A DNA stretch of 54,901 nt, from the NCBI GenBank assembly GCA_039026235.1, contig JBCCMQ010000020.1, positions 1 to 54,901 on the forward strand. Reading direction: 5' to 3'. Of this stretch, positions 10,407 through 19,422 are shown one piece after another. The first letter of the stretch is position 1; every line of letters begins with the position of its first letter. This DNA is from JBCCMQ01 sp039026235. Lineage in GTDB: Bacteria; Pseudomonadota; Alphaproteobacteria; Rhodobacterales; Rhodobacteraceae. The notes under the pieces are model-generated. The model searched no databases. It worked only from the letters and a program-made list of their open reading frames with translations, and was not told where the DNA came from. The position numbers and the translations under genes are program-made.

Positions 10407-11174
10407 ATGCCCTTCGAAATCCTGACGATTTCCTGCTTGCGCGACAACTACGCTTTTCTGATCCACAATGATGAAATCGGGCAAACCGCGCTTGTCGACG
10501 CGCCCGAGGAGGCGGCGATTGAATCCGCGCTTTCACAGCGCGGATGGTCGCTAAACCAGATCTTGATCACCCATCACCATGCCGACCACGTGGACGGCGT
10601 GGCCGCTTTACGAAGCCGACACAATGCACAGGTTGTGGGTGCCAGCGCCGACGCCCATCGTTTGCCGCCTTTGGACATACAGGTCTCGCCAGGAGACCAA
10701 CTTAGCGTGTGCGGCGCGATGGCCCATGTCATCGATGTGTCCGGCCACACGGTCGGACATGTCGCTTTTCACCTGCCCGAAGTGTCCGCTGTATTTACTG
10801 CCGACAGCCTCATGGCCTTGGGTTGCGGCCGGCTTTTTGAAGGGACGCCACAGCAGATGTGGGATAGCCTGTCGAGGCTCGCGGCACTGCCACCTGAAAG
10901 CTGGGTCTACTCAGGCCACGAATATACAGCCGCCAACGCCCGCTTTGCCGTCACGATCGAGCCCGAGAATCGCGCATTGGCCGATCGGGTCGCACGCATT
11001 GCGTCCGATCGCGCCCAGGATATTCCAACCGTTCCATCACGATTATCTGATGAATGCGCGACCAATCCTTTTTTGCGCGCCTCTGAGCCCAGGGTCAAAA
11101 AAGCCCTTGGGATGGAGAACGCCGAAGATTGGGCCGTCTTTGCGGAAATCCGGGCGCGAAAAGACCGGTTTTGA
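10407..11174 (+). CDS. gloB: Hydroxyacylglutathione hydrolase (glyoxalase II)
   Basis: Hydrolyses S-D-lactoylglutathione to D-lactate and glutathione, the second step of methylglyoxal detoxification. The 255-residue product is standard length. The binuclear metal-site motif THHHADH is at 55-61, further ligands lie in SGHTVGHVAFH and DSLMALGCGRLFEG, and the C-terminal substrate-binding domain ends in a RKDRF tail. The frame stays open upstream to 10080, but the ATG at 10407 has GAGGAAAGG just before it and matches homologues. Confidence 0.95.
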   Translation: MPFEILTISCLRDNYAFLIHNDEIGQTALVDAPEEAAIESALSQRGWSLNQILITHHHADHVDGVAALRSRHNAQVVGASADAHRLPPLDIQVSPGDQLSVCGAMAHVIDVSGHTVGHVAFHLPEVSAVFTADSLMALGCGRLFEGTPQQMWDSLSRLAALPPESWVYSGHEYTAANARFAVTIEPENRALADRVARIASDRAQDIPTVPSRLSDECATNPFLRASEPRVKKALGMENAEDWAVFAEIRARKDRF

Positions 11175-11356
11175 CCTGTTTACGGAATGCTGCATAATGC
11201 GGCAGCCAGGCAGCAATTCCGCACCCTTGGGCGGTCCGCAGGGGCCAAGAAATGAAAAAACCCTTGAAGAAGTCGGAATAACACCGAACTTTAACCTCAT
11301 GAGGCCACGGTTGGCCCGGACCCGTCCGCGCCGGCCAAACCAAGGGAGCACAAAGA

Positions 11357-13675
11357 GTGCCGTCTTTTTCCAATACCCTCGAGCAGGCGATACACCAAGC
11401 GCTGGCCCTCGCAAACGAACGCCGTCACGAGCTGGCCACCCTTGAACATTTGCTGCTGGCGCTGACGGAGGAACCAGATGCCGCCAAGGTCATGCAGGCA
11501 TGCAGCGTTGATCTCGACCAGCTAAAGCGCACCCTGACCGAATTCATCGACGATGACCTTTCGACATTGGTCACAGACATTGATGGGTCCGAAGCCGTGC
11601 CCACGGCGGCATTCCAGCGGGTCATTCAGCGCGCGGCGATCCATGTGCAATCGTCCGGACGGACGGAAGTCACCGGTGCAAACGTGCTGGTCGCCATATT
11701 CGCCGAACGCGAGTCCAACGCCGCCTACTTCCTGCAGGAACAAGATATGACGCGCTATGATGCGGTGAACTTCATTGCGCACGGCGTGGCCAAAGATCCC
11801 AATTTTGGCGAAACGCGTCCGGTAACTGGCGCCACCGACGCCGAAGAGGAAACGGCGTCCGACGCCGGCGACGGCAAGGAATCGGCGCTGTCGAAATACT
11901 GCGTCGATCTTAACGCCAAGGCCCGCAAGGGCGACGTCGATCCGCTGATCGGCCGCGAGCATGAGGTTGAGCGCTGCGTTCAGGTCCTCTGTCGCCGCCG
12001 AAAGAATAATCCACTTTTGGTCGGTGATCCGGGTGTCGGCAAAACCGCCATTGCGGAAGGTCTTGCCCGCAAGATCGTGGCGGGCGAAACGCCCGATGTC
12101 CTGGCTTCGGCCACTATCTTTTCGCTCGATATGGGCGCGCTCTTGGCCGGAACGCGGTACCGGGGCGATTTCGAAGAGCGTTTGAAAGCGGTGGTCACCG
12201 AGCTGGAAGATCACCCGGACGCGGTACTGTTCATTGATGAGATCCATACCGTCATCGGCGCGGGAGCGACGTCAGGCGGGGCGATGGACGCCTCGAATCT
12301 GCTGAAGCCAGCATTGCAGGGTGGGAAACTGCGTTGCATGGGGTCCACCACCTACAAGGAGTTTCGTCAGCACTTTGAGAAGGACCGCGCACTTAGCCGC
12401 CGGTTCCAGAAGATCGATGTGAACGAGCCCACGGTCGAGGACACAGTGAAGATCCTGAAGGGTCTCAAGCCCTATTTCGAGGATCATCACGCGATCAAAT
12501 ACACCTCGGACGCGATCAAGACGGCGGTGGAGCTGTCGGCACGCTATATCAATGATCGAAAGCTGCCCGACAAGGCAATCGATGTGATCGATGAAGCCGG
12601 CGCGGCCCAACATCTGGTTCCGGATTCGAAACGTCGCAAGACCATCGGCGCCAAAGAGATCGAAGCGGTCGTTGCCAAGATCGCCCGCATCCCCCCAAAG
12701 AACGTCTCGAAGGACGACGCGGAGGTCCTGAAAGATCTAGAGGCCACCTTGAAGCGTGTGGTCTTTGGCCAGAATACGGCGATCGAGGCTCTGTCGTCGG
12801 CGATCAAACTCGCACGGGCTGGTCTTCGTGAGCCTGAGAAGCCCATCGGCAACTATCTGTTCGCGGGGCCCACGGGCGTCGGTAAAACCGAAGTGGCAAA
12901 GCAGCTAGCAAGTTCACTCGGCGTTGAGCTGCTGCGCTTTGACATGTCGGAGTACATGGAAAAACACGCGGTCAGCCGCCTGATAGGCGCACCTCCGGGC
13001 TATGTCGGCTTTGATCAGGGCGGCCTTCTGACCGACGGCGTCGATCAGCACCCGCACTGCGTACTGCTGCTGGACGAAATCGAAAAAGCCCACCCGGACG
13101 TCTACAACATCCTGTTGCAGGTGATGGACCATGGCAAACTGACCGACCACAACGGTCGGCAGGTCGATTTCCGCAACGTGATCCTGATCATGACGTCGAA
13201 TGCTGGGGCGCAGGAACTTGCCAAGGCCGCCATAGGCTTTGGACGCGACCGGCGCGAAGGCGAAGACACAGCGGCCATCGAGCGCACGTTCACTCCGGAA
13301 TTCCGCAACCGTCTCGACGCAATGATATCCTTTGCTCCGCTCGGCAAGGAAATCATCCTGCAGGTGGTCGAGAAATTCGTACTGCAGCTTGAAGCGCAAC
13401 TAATGGACCGCAACGTGACCATCGAGTTGACGACACCGGCTGCTGAGTGGCTGGCCGAAAAGGGATATGACGACAAGATGGGCGCTCGCCCGCTGGGCCG
13501 CGTAATTCAGGAAGAAATCAAAAAACCGCTGGCCGAAGAACTTCTGTTTGGCAAACTGGCCAAAGGTGGCGTGGTCAAGGTGGGCGTGAAGGACGGGAAG
13601 ATCGATCTGCGTATCGAAGCGCCAGACAACCCGCGTCTGTCTGGCGACAAGCCGCCGCTGCTGACAGCTGACTGA
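11357..13675 (+). CDS. clpA: ATP-dependent Clp protease ATP-binding subunit ClpA
   Basis: Hexameric AAA+ unfoldase that feeds substrates to ClpP. The 772-residue product has the Clp-N repeat domain (about 1-150), a first AAA module with Walker A GDPGVGKT (223-230) and Walker B LFIDE (291-295), and a second with GPTGVGKT (504-511) and LLLDEIEKAHPD. The AAIGFGRD segment fits the ClpP-docking loop. Translation starts at GTG 11357 behind AAGGGAG. The adaptor gene clpS, often directly upstream of clpA, is not in the 182-base gap before it. A strong terminator follows. Confidence 0.96.
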   Translation: MPSFSNTLEQAIHQALALANERRHELATLEHLLLALTEEPDAAKVMQACSVDLDQLKRTLTEFIDDDLSTLVTDIDGSEAVPTAAFQRVIQRAAIHVQSSGRTEVTGANVLVAIFAERESNAAYFLQEQDMTRYDAVNFIAHGVAKDPNFGETRPVTGATDAEEETASDAGDGKESALSKYCVDLNAKARKGDVDPLIGREHEVERCVQVLCRRRKNNPLLVGDPGVGKTAIAEGLARKIVAGETPDVLASATIFSLDMGALLAGTRYRGDFEERLKAVVTELEDHPDAVLFIDEIHTVIGAGATSGGAMDASNLLKPALQGGKLRCMGSTTYKEFRQHFEKDRALSRRFQKIDVNEPTVEDTVKILKGLKPYFEDHHAIKYTSDAIKTAVELSARYINDRKLPDKAIDVIDEAGAAQHLVPDSKRRKTIGAKEIEAVVAKIARIPPKNVSKDDAEVLKDLEATLKRVVFGQNTAIEALSSAIKLARAGLREPEKPIGNYLFAGPTGVGKTEVAKQLASSLGVELLRFDMSEYMEKHAVSRLIGAPPGYVGFDQGGLLTDGVDQHPHCVLLLDEIEKAHPDVYNILLQVMDHGKLTDHNGRQVDFRNVILIMTSNAGAQELAKAAIGFGRDRREGEDTAAIERTFTPEFRNRLDAMISFAPLGKEIILQVVEKFVLQLEAQLMDRNVTIELTTPAAEWLAEKGYDDKMGARPLGRVIQEEIKKPLAEELLFGKLAKGGVVKVGVKDGKIDLRIEAPDNPRLSGDKPPLLTAD

Positions 13676-13701
13676 CCCGCGACATAAAATAAGAGAAAGA
13701 G

Positions 13702-13729
13702 GCCCCGGTTGATGCCGGGGCTTTTCTTT
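13702..13729 (+). terminator. Rho-independent terminator of clpA
   Basis: GCCCCGG (13702-13708), a six-base loop, CCGGGGC (13715-13721), then TTTTCTTT. It lies 27 bases after the clpA stop. On the minus strand the hairpin is followed by a pyrimidine tract (CCTCTTTCTCTT), so it may also help end the convergent coiled-coil gene. Confidence 0.88.
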
Positions 13730-13779
13730 AGTGCGGTTTGTCGGGAGCATGTCGGTTCGCGCCAGCGACTGCGGGTACG

Positions 13780-16503
13780 CTAGCGTTCAGTCAGTTTCAG
13801 CTCAATTCGCCTGTTCTGCGCCCGCGCGGCTTCGTTGTTCTCTGTACTCACTGGCCGGAACTCGCCAAAACCTGTGGCCGCCAGCCGCGCAGGCGGAAAG
13901 CCCAGATCCTCGGTCAGAAACTGTACCACCGACAAGGCGCGGCCCTGGCTAAGCTCCCAATTGTCGCGGTAACGACCGGTGCCTGACAGGGGTATGTCGT
14001 CGGTGTGCCCATCCACACGCACGATCCAGTCGATTTCAGGCGGGATCTGGTCCGCGACATCCGCCAAAAGCGCCGCCACTTCGGCGATCTGTGCCTGCCC
14101 TTCTACGGATAGCCTGGCAGAGGCGCTTTCAAACAGTACCTCGGACGAGAACACAAACCGGTCGCCGACAATCTGCACGCCCTCGCGATTTCCCAACACT
14201 TCGCGGAGCTGACCAAAGAAATCGGACCGGTAACGTTCAAGCTGGCGTGCTTCTTCCGCCAACCGGCGGGCTTCCTCTTCCAGGCGCCGTCTTTCCACCT
14301 CTTCAAGTTCGGCGCGGCGGCGCTCTTCCGCTGCGACCCGCGCCAAGGCGGTGTTCAACTGGCTGCCCAGCGTCTCGATCCTGACCTGAGCATCGGCATC
14401 CTTTTGCGCTGCATCATCAAGCAAAGCCTGAAGGCTGTTCAATTGCGTGTTCAGCGCAGAGACCTGTTCCCGCAACACCGCAAGCTGGCGTTGGCTTTCG
14501 GCGCTAAGCGCCTGTTCCCTGCCCAGCTCTGCGTTGGCGGCGGCCAAGAGCGCGTCCCGCTCTTCGGCTGCGGAAAGTTGGCGCTCTGCCTCTGCCTCTG
14601 CCGCCAAACGCGCCGCGATCGCGGCGGCCAGTTGTTCAGACAAGCCTTCGGTGACGCCGGAAGCCGCACGGAAGCTCTCGGTTTCCGCGCGCAATTGCGC
14701 AAGCTCTCCATCTCGGAGCTCCAACGTGGCCAAGGCCACGGCCAGACGCTGGTCCAGATCGTCGCGCGCGGCCTCGGCAGCAGCAAGCAGCGTCAGCGTA
14801 TCCTCGGCCCGCTGCCGCTGCTCTTCCAGAGCAAGCGACATGGCAGTAAGTTCCGCGTCGGCGCCCGCCAAGCGCTCGCGCAAGGCCTCGGCGGCAGCGG
14901 CCTCGGCCAACCGTGCAGCTTCCTCGGCACTCAGCGTGGTCTCGGCAGTGACCAACCTCGCACGCAATTCCTCGGCGGCCGCAAGCTCTGCCAGGCGGGC
15001 CGCCTCGGCCGCATCCAGCGATTGCGCCGTATCCGCGAGCTCGGCCCGCAGCCGTTCGGCGGCGGCCGCCTCGGCCAGCCGGCCGGCTTCGGCCTCATCA
15101 AGACTTGCCGCAGCGGCCTCAAGTTCGGCCCTCAGGCGCCCGACGGCTTCAGCCTGGGCCAGACGCGCAGCTTCTTCTTCAGTCAGTTCTGTCTCAAGCG
15201 TCTCAAGGCGCTGGCGTATGGCCTGGACGGCCGCCGCTTCAGCCAGTTGGGCAGCCTCGTTCTCACTCAGGGCGGTCTCGGCTTCGGCCAGACGCAGTTG
15301 CAGCCGCTCGGCCGCTTCCAGGGCGGCAAGCCTTTCCGCATCGGCGGCCGACATCTCAGCGCGAAGCTCTTCGGCCCGGGCCTGCATCTCGGTCGCAAGG
15401 GCGCGGTCGGACTGCCGTGCAACCTCTTCCGCAGACAGGGCCGCTTCAGCGGCAAGAAGGGCTGCCGCAAGGGAGAGTTCTTCCTCTTCTGCTGCAGCCA
15501 GCTGCTCCTGAAGCGTACCCTGAGCCGCAAGAGCAGCAGCGAGTTGGGTATCGACGGAACTGCGGGCTTCCTGCTCTGCACTCAGGTCCTCAACCAAAGC
15601 GTCCCTCTCAGCGACGATAGCGGCCAACCGTTCGGACAGGCTTCTGCTTTCAGTGCGCTCGGTTTCCAACTCATTTTGCGTAGCAGCATTTGCCTCAAGT
15701 GCTGCGGTCAGCTGCTCAGTCAGCGATTGAACTTCTGCCGCTTCACCAGCCAGTTCGGCCTCAAGACTGTCCCGGGCTGCCAGGACTGCGGCAAGCCTTT
15801 CAGACAACTCCGATTGCGCGGCATCCGCAGTGTTTAGACGCGCCAGCGCATCGGCGAGCGACGCATCCCGGTTGGCGACCTCTTGGCGGAGACCTTCGAT
15901 CAGAGCGTTCAACGCATCGGCTTGCGCCGCGGCAAGCCGTGCCGCCTCGGCTTCGGCGTCAATTTCGTCCCGCGCCCGGGCTAAGGCCAGGTTCAGCGCC
16001 TCTTGTTCGGTGATCAGTTGATCGCGCGCCGCTTCCAGTTCGGCCACGCTGACGGTCAGGGCCTCTGCGCGGTTTCGTTCGCTGTCACGTTCTGCAAGAA
16101 GTGTCGCGACCTGCGCTTCAAAACTTGCGATCCGGGATGCGCGGGCATCGAGTTCGGCAGCCTGGGCGGAATTCTGCGACTGAAGACTGGATATCAGGGC
16201 GGCCTGCTGATCAGACAGGGCGTTGGCTTCATCTAAAGACGCAGCCAGACCGGCCGCCTCGGTTTCAAGCTGGAAATTCCGCTGCTGTTCCAAACCCAGC
16301 GCCTCGGCAAGCCCGCTGACCTGGGCGTTCAGCTCGTCAAGCTCGCTTTCCTGGCCCGAAATCGTCTCTCGCAGAATGAACTGAACGATCATGAAGATCG
16401 TCAGAACAAACATAAGCACGAGCAAAAGCGCGGTCATCGCATCGACAAAGCCGGGCCAGATCGACGCCTGGAACCTTTGACCGCTGCGTCGGGAAAGCGC
16501 CAC
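13780..16503 (-). CDS. MotB/OmpA-type protein with very long periplasmic coiled coil
   Basis: A 907-residue protein. After a short cytoplasmic N-terminus comes one membrane helix (about 19-44) that starts WPGFVDAMTALL; Asp21 is in the position of the proton-carrying Asp of MotB. Then follow roughly 700 residues rich in Ala, Glu, Leu and Arg with almost no Pro or Gly, predicted as continuous coiled coil. The last about 130 residues (from about 775) are an OmpA/MotB peptidoglycan-binding domain with the signature VDGHTDDIPLSGTGRYRDNWELS. Five tandem 28-residue repeats lie at 404-543. It starts six bases after the stop of the MotA/ExbB-like partner, so the two form a stator-like pair. Related pairs occur in Rhodobacteraceae; function not established to my knowledge. 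Confidence 0.85.
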   Translation of the reverse strand: MALSRRSGQRFQASIWPGFVDAMTALLLVLMFVLTIFMIVQFILRETISGQESELDELNAQVSGLAEALGLEQQRNFQLETEAAGLAASLDEANALSDQQAALISSLQSQNSAQAAELDARASRIASFEAQVATLLAERDSERNRAEALTVSVAELEAARDQLITEQEALNLALARARDEIDAEAEAARLAAAQADALNALIEGLRQEVANRDASLADALARLNTADAAQSELSERLAAVLAARDSLEAELAGEAAEVQSLTEQLTAALEANAATQNELETERTESRSLSERLAAIVAERDALVEDLSAEQEARSSVDTQLAAALAAQGTLQEQLAAAEEEELSLAAALLAAEAALSAEEVARQSDRALATEMQARAEELRAEMSAADAERLAALEAAERLQLRLAEAETALSENEAAQLAEAAAVQAIRQRLETLETELTEEEAARLAQAEAVGRLRAELEAAAASLDEAEAGRLAEAAAAERLRAELADTAQSLDAAEAARLAELAAAEELRARLVTAETTLSAEEAARLAEAAAAEALRERLAGADAELTAMSLALEEQRQRAEDTLTLLAAAEAARDDLDQRLAVALATLELRDGELAQLRAETESFRAASGVTEGLSEQLAAAIAARLAAEAEAERQLSAAEERDALLAAANAELGREQALSAESQRQLAVLREQVSALNTQLNSLQALLDDAAQKDADAQVRIETLGSQLNTALARVAAEERRRAELEEVERRRLEEEARRLAEEARQLERYRSDFFGQLREVLGNREGVQIVGDRFVFSSEVLFESASARLSVEGQAQIAEVAALLADVADQIPPEIDWIVRVDGHTDDIPLSGTGRYRDNWELSQGRALSVVQFLTEDLGFPPARLAATGFGEFRPVSTENNEAARAQNRRIELKLTER
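14875..15294 (-). repeat. Five tandem 84-bp (28-residue) coding repeats
   Basis: Residues 404-543 of the MotB/OmpA-like protein align as five 28-residue units (404-431, 432-459, 460-487, 488-515, 516-543), each resembling RLxxAExxLSxEEAARLAEA followed by AAAExLRx. 28 residues equal four heptads, so each unit adds one whole number of coiled-coil turns. The units differ at many positions, which points to old duplication, not recent expansion. Confidence 0.85.
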
Positions 16504-16509
16504 GGCGGA

Positions 16510-17697
16510 TCAGCTCCCACCTTCGCGCGTCGCCTGCCGGATGACCTTGATCAGCGTATTGAGATCGCTGCGTACGTCCGAGATGCTTTCCTGACGGCCG
16601 GCCGACATCTCTTCCAGAATGCGTAGCAGCTGAACGTCGATAGAACGCAACCGCATGCGGCTTTCCGCGTCGGGCGCATCGTCATCGGTTTCCTCTCGGG
16701 TACTCAACGCTGCGATGACGCGTTCCTGACCATCGGCAATCCGTGCCAGCATTTCGGCCTGCCGGTCGACACGCGTATCGGCATCTTCAGAATTGTTTTC
16801 CGCAAGCTTCTCGACCGATGCGGCCAGCCTGTCCAGCCGGTCGTCCAATTCGCCGCTGATCACCCCCTGATGAAGGGCCTGATCCTGCATTTGGGCCAAC
16901 TGTGCACCCAGTTGCGCCACGGCGGCAGCAACCCCGCCTGTTTCTCCCGCGCTTTCCACGTCGGTGACCGAAAACCCCACGCGCGTGATCGTCGAAAGCC
17001 ACTCTTCCAATTCGCGGTAAAACCGGTTCTGTCCGTGACCGGCAAAGAGTTCAAGCAGACCCACAACCAGCGAGCCGGCAAGGCCCAAAAGCGATGACGC
17101 AAAAGCTGTGCCCATCCCGCCAAGTTGCGCCTCGAGCCCCGTCATCAGTCTGTCAAATACCTCAATCGGATCTTCGCCTTCCTGGGGGTTCAGCGAACGA
17201 ATGGTATCAACAACCGCCGGAACCGTTGTCGCAAGGCCGTAAAACGTACCCAGAAGTCCAAGGAAAATCAGAAGGTTGGTAATGTAGCGCGTAATGTCGC
17301 GGGCTTCGTCCATCCGCGTCGCAACGCTGTCCAGGATGGAACTTGAGCTGGCCGTGCCAATCTCCATCCGGGCGCCACGTCTGCGCAAAAGCGCGGCCAG
17401 CGGGGCCAGCAGGCGCGGCGGCCTCACCATCTCGTGCCCCGGATTTTCTGCTGCGAAGCCTTCAATCCAGCTAACGGAACTGACCAGCGTTGTGACCTGC
17501 CAAAAGCAAGCCATGATGCCAATTACAAATACAAAACCGATGAAGCCGTTCAGGTAGAGGTTTGCAAGAAAGACCGGCGCAACTGCAGGGAACAGGATAT
17601 AGCCGCCAAAGCCCACCAGCCCGCAGATCATCAGCATGACGAGGATCTGCCTGACCGGTTGAGTAAACTGGGGGGCCGTTCCGCCCGACTGCTCCAT
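16510..17697 (-). CDS. MotA/TolQ/ExbB-type proton channel protein
   Basis: A 395-residue membrane protein. Membrane helices are visible at about 17-35 and 44-66 (MICGLVGFGGYILF; GFIGFVFVIGIMACFW), then a cytoplasmic loop, then two more in the conserved MotA/ExbB region (NLLIFLGLLGTFYGLATTV and GMGTAFASSLLGLAGSLVVG). The GLLGTFYGL and MGTAFASSLLGL segments are the family hallmarks. The C-terminal 130 residues are acidic and helical, probably cytoplasmic. With the 907-residue partner directly downstream it should form a proton-driven stator complex. Confidence 0.87.
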   Translation of the reverse strand: MEQSGGTAPQFTQPVRQILVMLMICGLVGFGGYILFPAVAPVFLANLYLNGFIGFVFVIGIMACFWQVTTLVSSVSWIEGFAAENPGHEMVRPPRLLAPLAALLRRRGARMEIGTASSSSILDSVATRMDEARDITRYITNLLIFLGLLGTFYGLATTVPAVVDTIRSLNPQEGEDPIEVFDRLMTGLEAQLGGMGTAFASSLLGLAGSLVVGLLELFAGHGQNRFYRELEEWLSTITRVGFSVTDVESAGETGGVAAAVAQLGAQLAQMQDQALHQGVISGELDDRLDRLAASVEKLAENNSEDADTRVDRQAEMLARIADGQERVIAALSTREETDDDAPDAESRMRLRSIDVQLLRILEEMSAGRQESISDVRSDLNTLIKVIRQATREGGS

Positions 17698-17759
17698 CGG
17701 CGCTGCCTAGTCTATTTTTTCTTGCCGCACCATATGCTTCCGGGGCGAAGTTGCCAACT

Positions 17760-18308
17760 TCATTCTGCGCCCGCCAAATGGGCGCTCACCCGCCGTGTCA
17801 ACCAGTCCAGATCGGGATCGGCCAACCCCAGTTCGTTCAAATGCCTCGCCGTATTGAACAGGTACTCCCAATTCGGACCGCGCCCGCCGTGGGCGCCCGC
17901 GATGATACGGGCCTGTTCGTCCAGGGGCAGCCCTCCGCAGTATTGCATGTGGTTGCGGTCGACGATGTAGGCCAACGCCTGCACCCGCCGTCCATCGTCC
18001 AGCGCCAAAGAAACGCTGTGCTCAAGGTAGGCCGAAGACACAAGCTCGCGCTCTCGCAACTCCTCCAGGGTCCGGGTCTCGGTGCCGGCCATGACGCGAA
18101 AGGCGACACCGGCGCAGGCCGCGTTTGACGCCTCATCAAGGGCCAGTACCAGGCCGGGGTCTTCCGGCGTCCCGCGATGATGGATCGACCGCATGCAGAA
18201 ACTGCGCTGATAACCCGACAAGCGGGCCAGAGATCGCTCGGCAACCTCGAAGCCTGGATCCCAGATCAGCGACCCATAGCCAAATACCCAAAGCGCGTCT
18301 GCGTCCAT
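17760..18308 (-). CDS. Gamma-glutamylcyclotransferase (ChaC family)
   Basis: A 182-residue ChaC-like protein. ChaC enzymes split glutathione into 5-oxoproline and Cys-Gly. The substrate-binding loop VFGYGSLIWDPGF is at the N-terminus (residues 8-20), and the following LSGYQRSFC and the RELVSSAYLE segment, which should hold the catalytic Glu, fit the family. The open frame extends far upstream (to 18617), but the ATG at 18308 places the conserved loop where it belongs and does not overlap the divergent gene. It is transcribed away from the DUF2125 gene. Confidence 0.9.
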   Translation of the reverse strand: MDADALWVFGYGSLIWDPGFEVAERSLARLSGYQRSFCMRSIHHRGTPEDPGLVLALDEASNAACAGVAFRVMAGTETRTLEELRERELVSSAYLEHSVSLALDDGRRVQALAYIVDRNHMQYCGGLPLDEQARIIAGAHGGRGPNWEYLFNTARHLNELGLADPDLDWLTRRVSAHLAGAE

Positions 18309-18371
18309 CCCGCTGGTCCTTCCATCGCCGCGCCTATAAACACGACAAAATACACCGAGGAAAGGCTTGGC

Positions 18372-19373
18372 ATGCGCCTGTTGATGATCGCCATTTGTGT
18401 CGCGGCCCTGCTCTGGGGCGGCTATTGGTTCGTCGGCGCCTTTACGCTCGAGCGGTCCCTGGTGGGCTGGATCGAAGACCGCCGCGCGGAAGGATGGGCG
18501 GCGGACTATGCCGAAGTCAAAACCCGTGGCTTTCCAAACCGGTTTGATACCACACTGACCGACCTCGCTTTGGCTGATCCTGAAACCGGCGTTGCCTGGA
18601 CCGCACCATTTTTTCAAGTGCTATCCCTTAGCTATCAGCCTTATCACGTGATCGCCGTTTGGCCGGACATGCAGACGCTTGCCTTTCCTGACGAAAAACT
18701 GGCGATCGGCGCTGGCGAAATGAAGGGCAGCATCGTCTTTGAGCCAAGGACCTCGCTTCCCCTGGACCGCACGCAAATAGCACTTGCATCGGTGTCTTTG
18801 GCCTCGGACCAAGGCTGGGACGCGGCCTTGCGCGAAGGCCGGTTCGCCATGCGACAGACAGCGGAGATTGAGAATTCGTATGACATAGGATTTGAGGCGT
18901 TGGGTCTGCGCCCGGCGCGGGACTGGCTGGCGCGGATCGCCTCGGCAACCGATCTGCCAGACGAGATCGCACAGATGAAGATCGATGCGACTGTCGGTTT
19001 CGACGCGCCCTGGGACCGGGCCGCAATCGAAGTCGCGCGTCCTCAGCCCCGGAACATCGACTTGAAACTGATCAAGGCAACCTGGGGGGATTTGGATTTG
19101 CAAGTCGCCGGCAAGGTTGTCGTTGACGCAGACGGCGTGCCCGAAGGCGACATCGCGTTTCAGGCGCGCAACTGGCGCGACATGCTGGAACTTGCCGTGC
19201 GCAGCGGCGCTCTGCCCGATGACCTTCGCCCGACCGTAGAGCGCGGGCTTGAAGTGCTGGCCGGTCTGTCCGGAAATCCCGATGCCATTGATGCGAAGCT
19301 CAGGCTAAGCGGCGGGCTTATTCGCGTCGGTCCAATCCCCATCGGAACGGCGCCCCGGCTTATCCTTCGCTAA
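18372..19373 (+). CDS. DUF2125 domain-containing protein
   Basis: A 333-residue protein with a single N-terminal membrane anchor or signal segment (MRLLMIAICVAALLWGGYWFVG) followed by a predicted periplasmic region matching DUF2125, a family of unknown function common in alphaproteobacteria. Motifs such as the early RGFPNRFD and the repeated beta-strand pattern fit. The open frame continues upstream to 18177 but would overlap the divergent ChaC gene; the ATG at 18372 follows GAAAGGC and starts the signal sequence. Confidence 0.85.
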   Translation: MRLLMIAICVAALLWGGYWFVGAFTLERSLVGWIEDRRAEGWAADYAEVKTRGFPNRFDTTLTDLALADPETGVAWTAPFFQVLSLSYQPYHVIAVWPDMQTLAFPDEKLAIGAGEMKGSIVFEPRTSLPLDRTQIALASVSLASDQGWDAALREGRFAMRQTAEIENSYDIGFEALGLRPARDWLARIASATDLPDEIAQMKIDATVGFDAPWDRAAIEVARPQPRNIDLKLIKATWGDLDLQVAGKVVVDADGVPEGDIAFQARNWRDMLELAVRSGALPDDLRPTVERGLEVLAGLSGNPDAIDAKLRLSGGLIRVGPIPIGTAPRLILR

Positions 19374-19422
19374 AGCGCAGGCGGGTCACGGTCGGTCCCG
19401 CGCAGCGCCTTCGCAAGACCTT

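Noticed and set aside
11270..11310. Sigma-32-type heat-shock promoter before clpA (CTTGAA)
   Set aside because: CTTGAA is present at about 11264-11269, but the -10 partner CCCCAT-like sequence is missing at the right distance.
14404..15837. Long plus-strand open frames (354 and 477 codons) opposite the coiled-coil gene
   Set aside because: They are mirror frames of an Ala/Glu/Arg-rich repetitive gene and give low-complexity Ser/Ala/Arg or Gly/Leu/Gln-rich proteins with no family motifs and no ribosome sites.
13780..17697. Zorya-type anti-phage system (ZorA/ZorB)
   Set aside because: The MotA/MotB-like pair brings Zorya to mind, but in Zorya the long helical tail is on the A subunit and the B subunit is short, and ZorC/D or ZorE genes follow. 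Here the B subunit is long and the next genes are ChaC-like and DUF2125.
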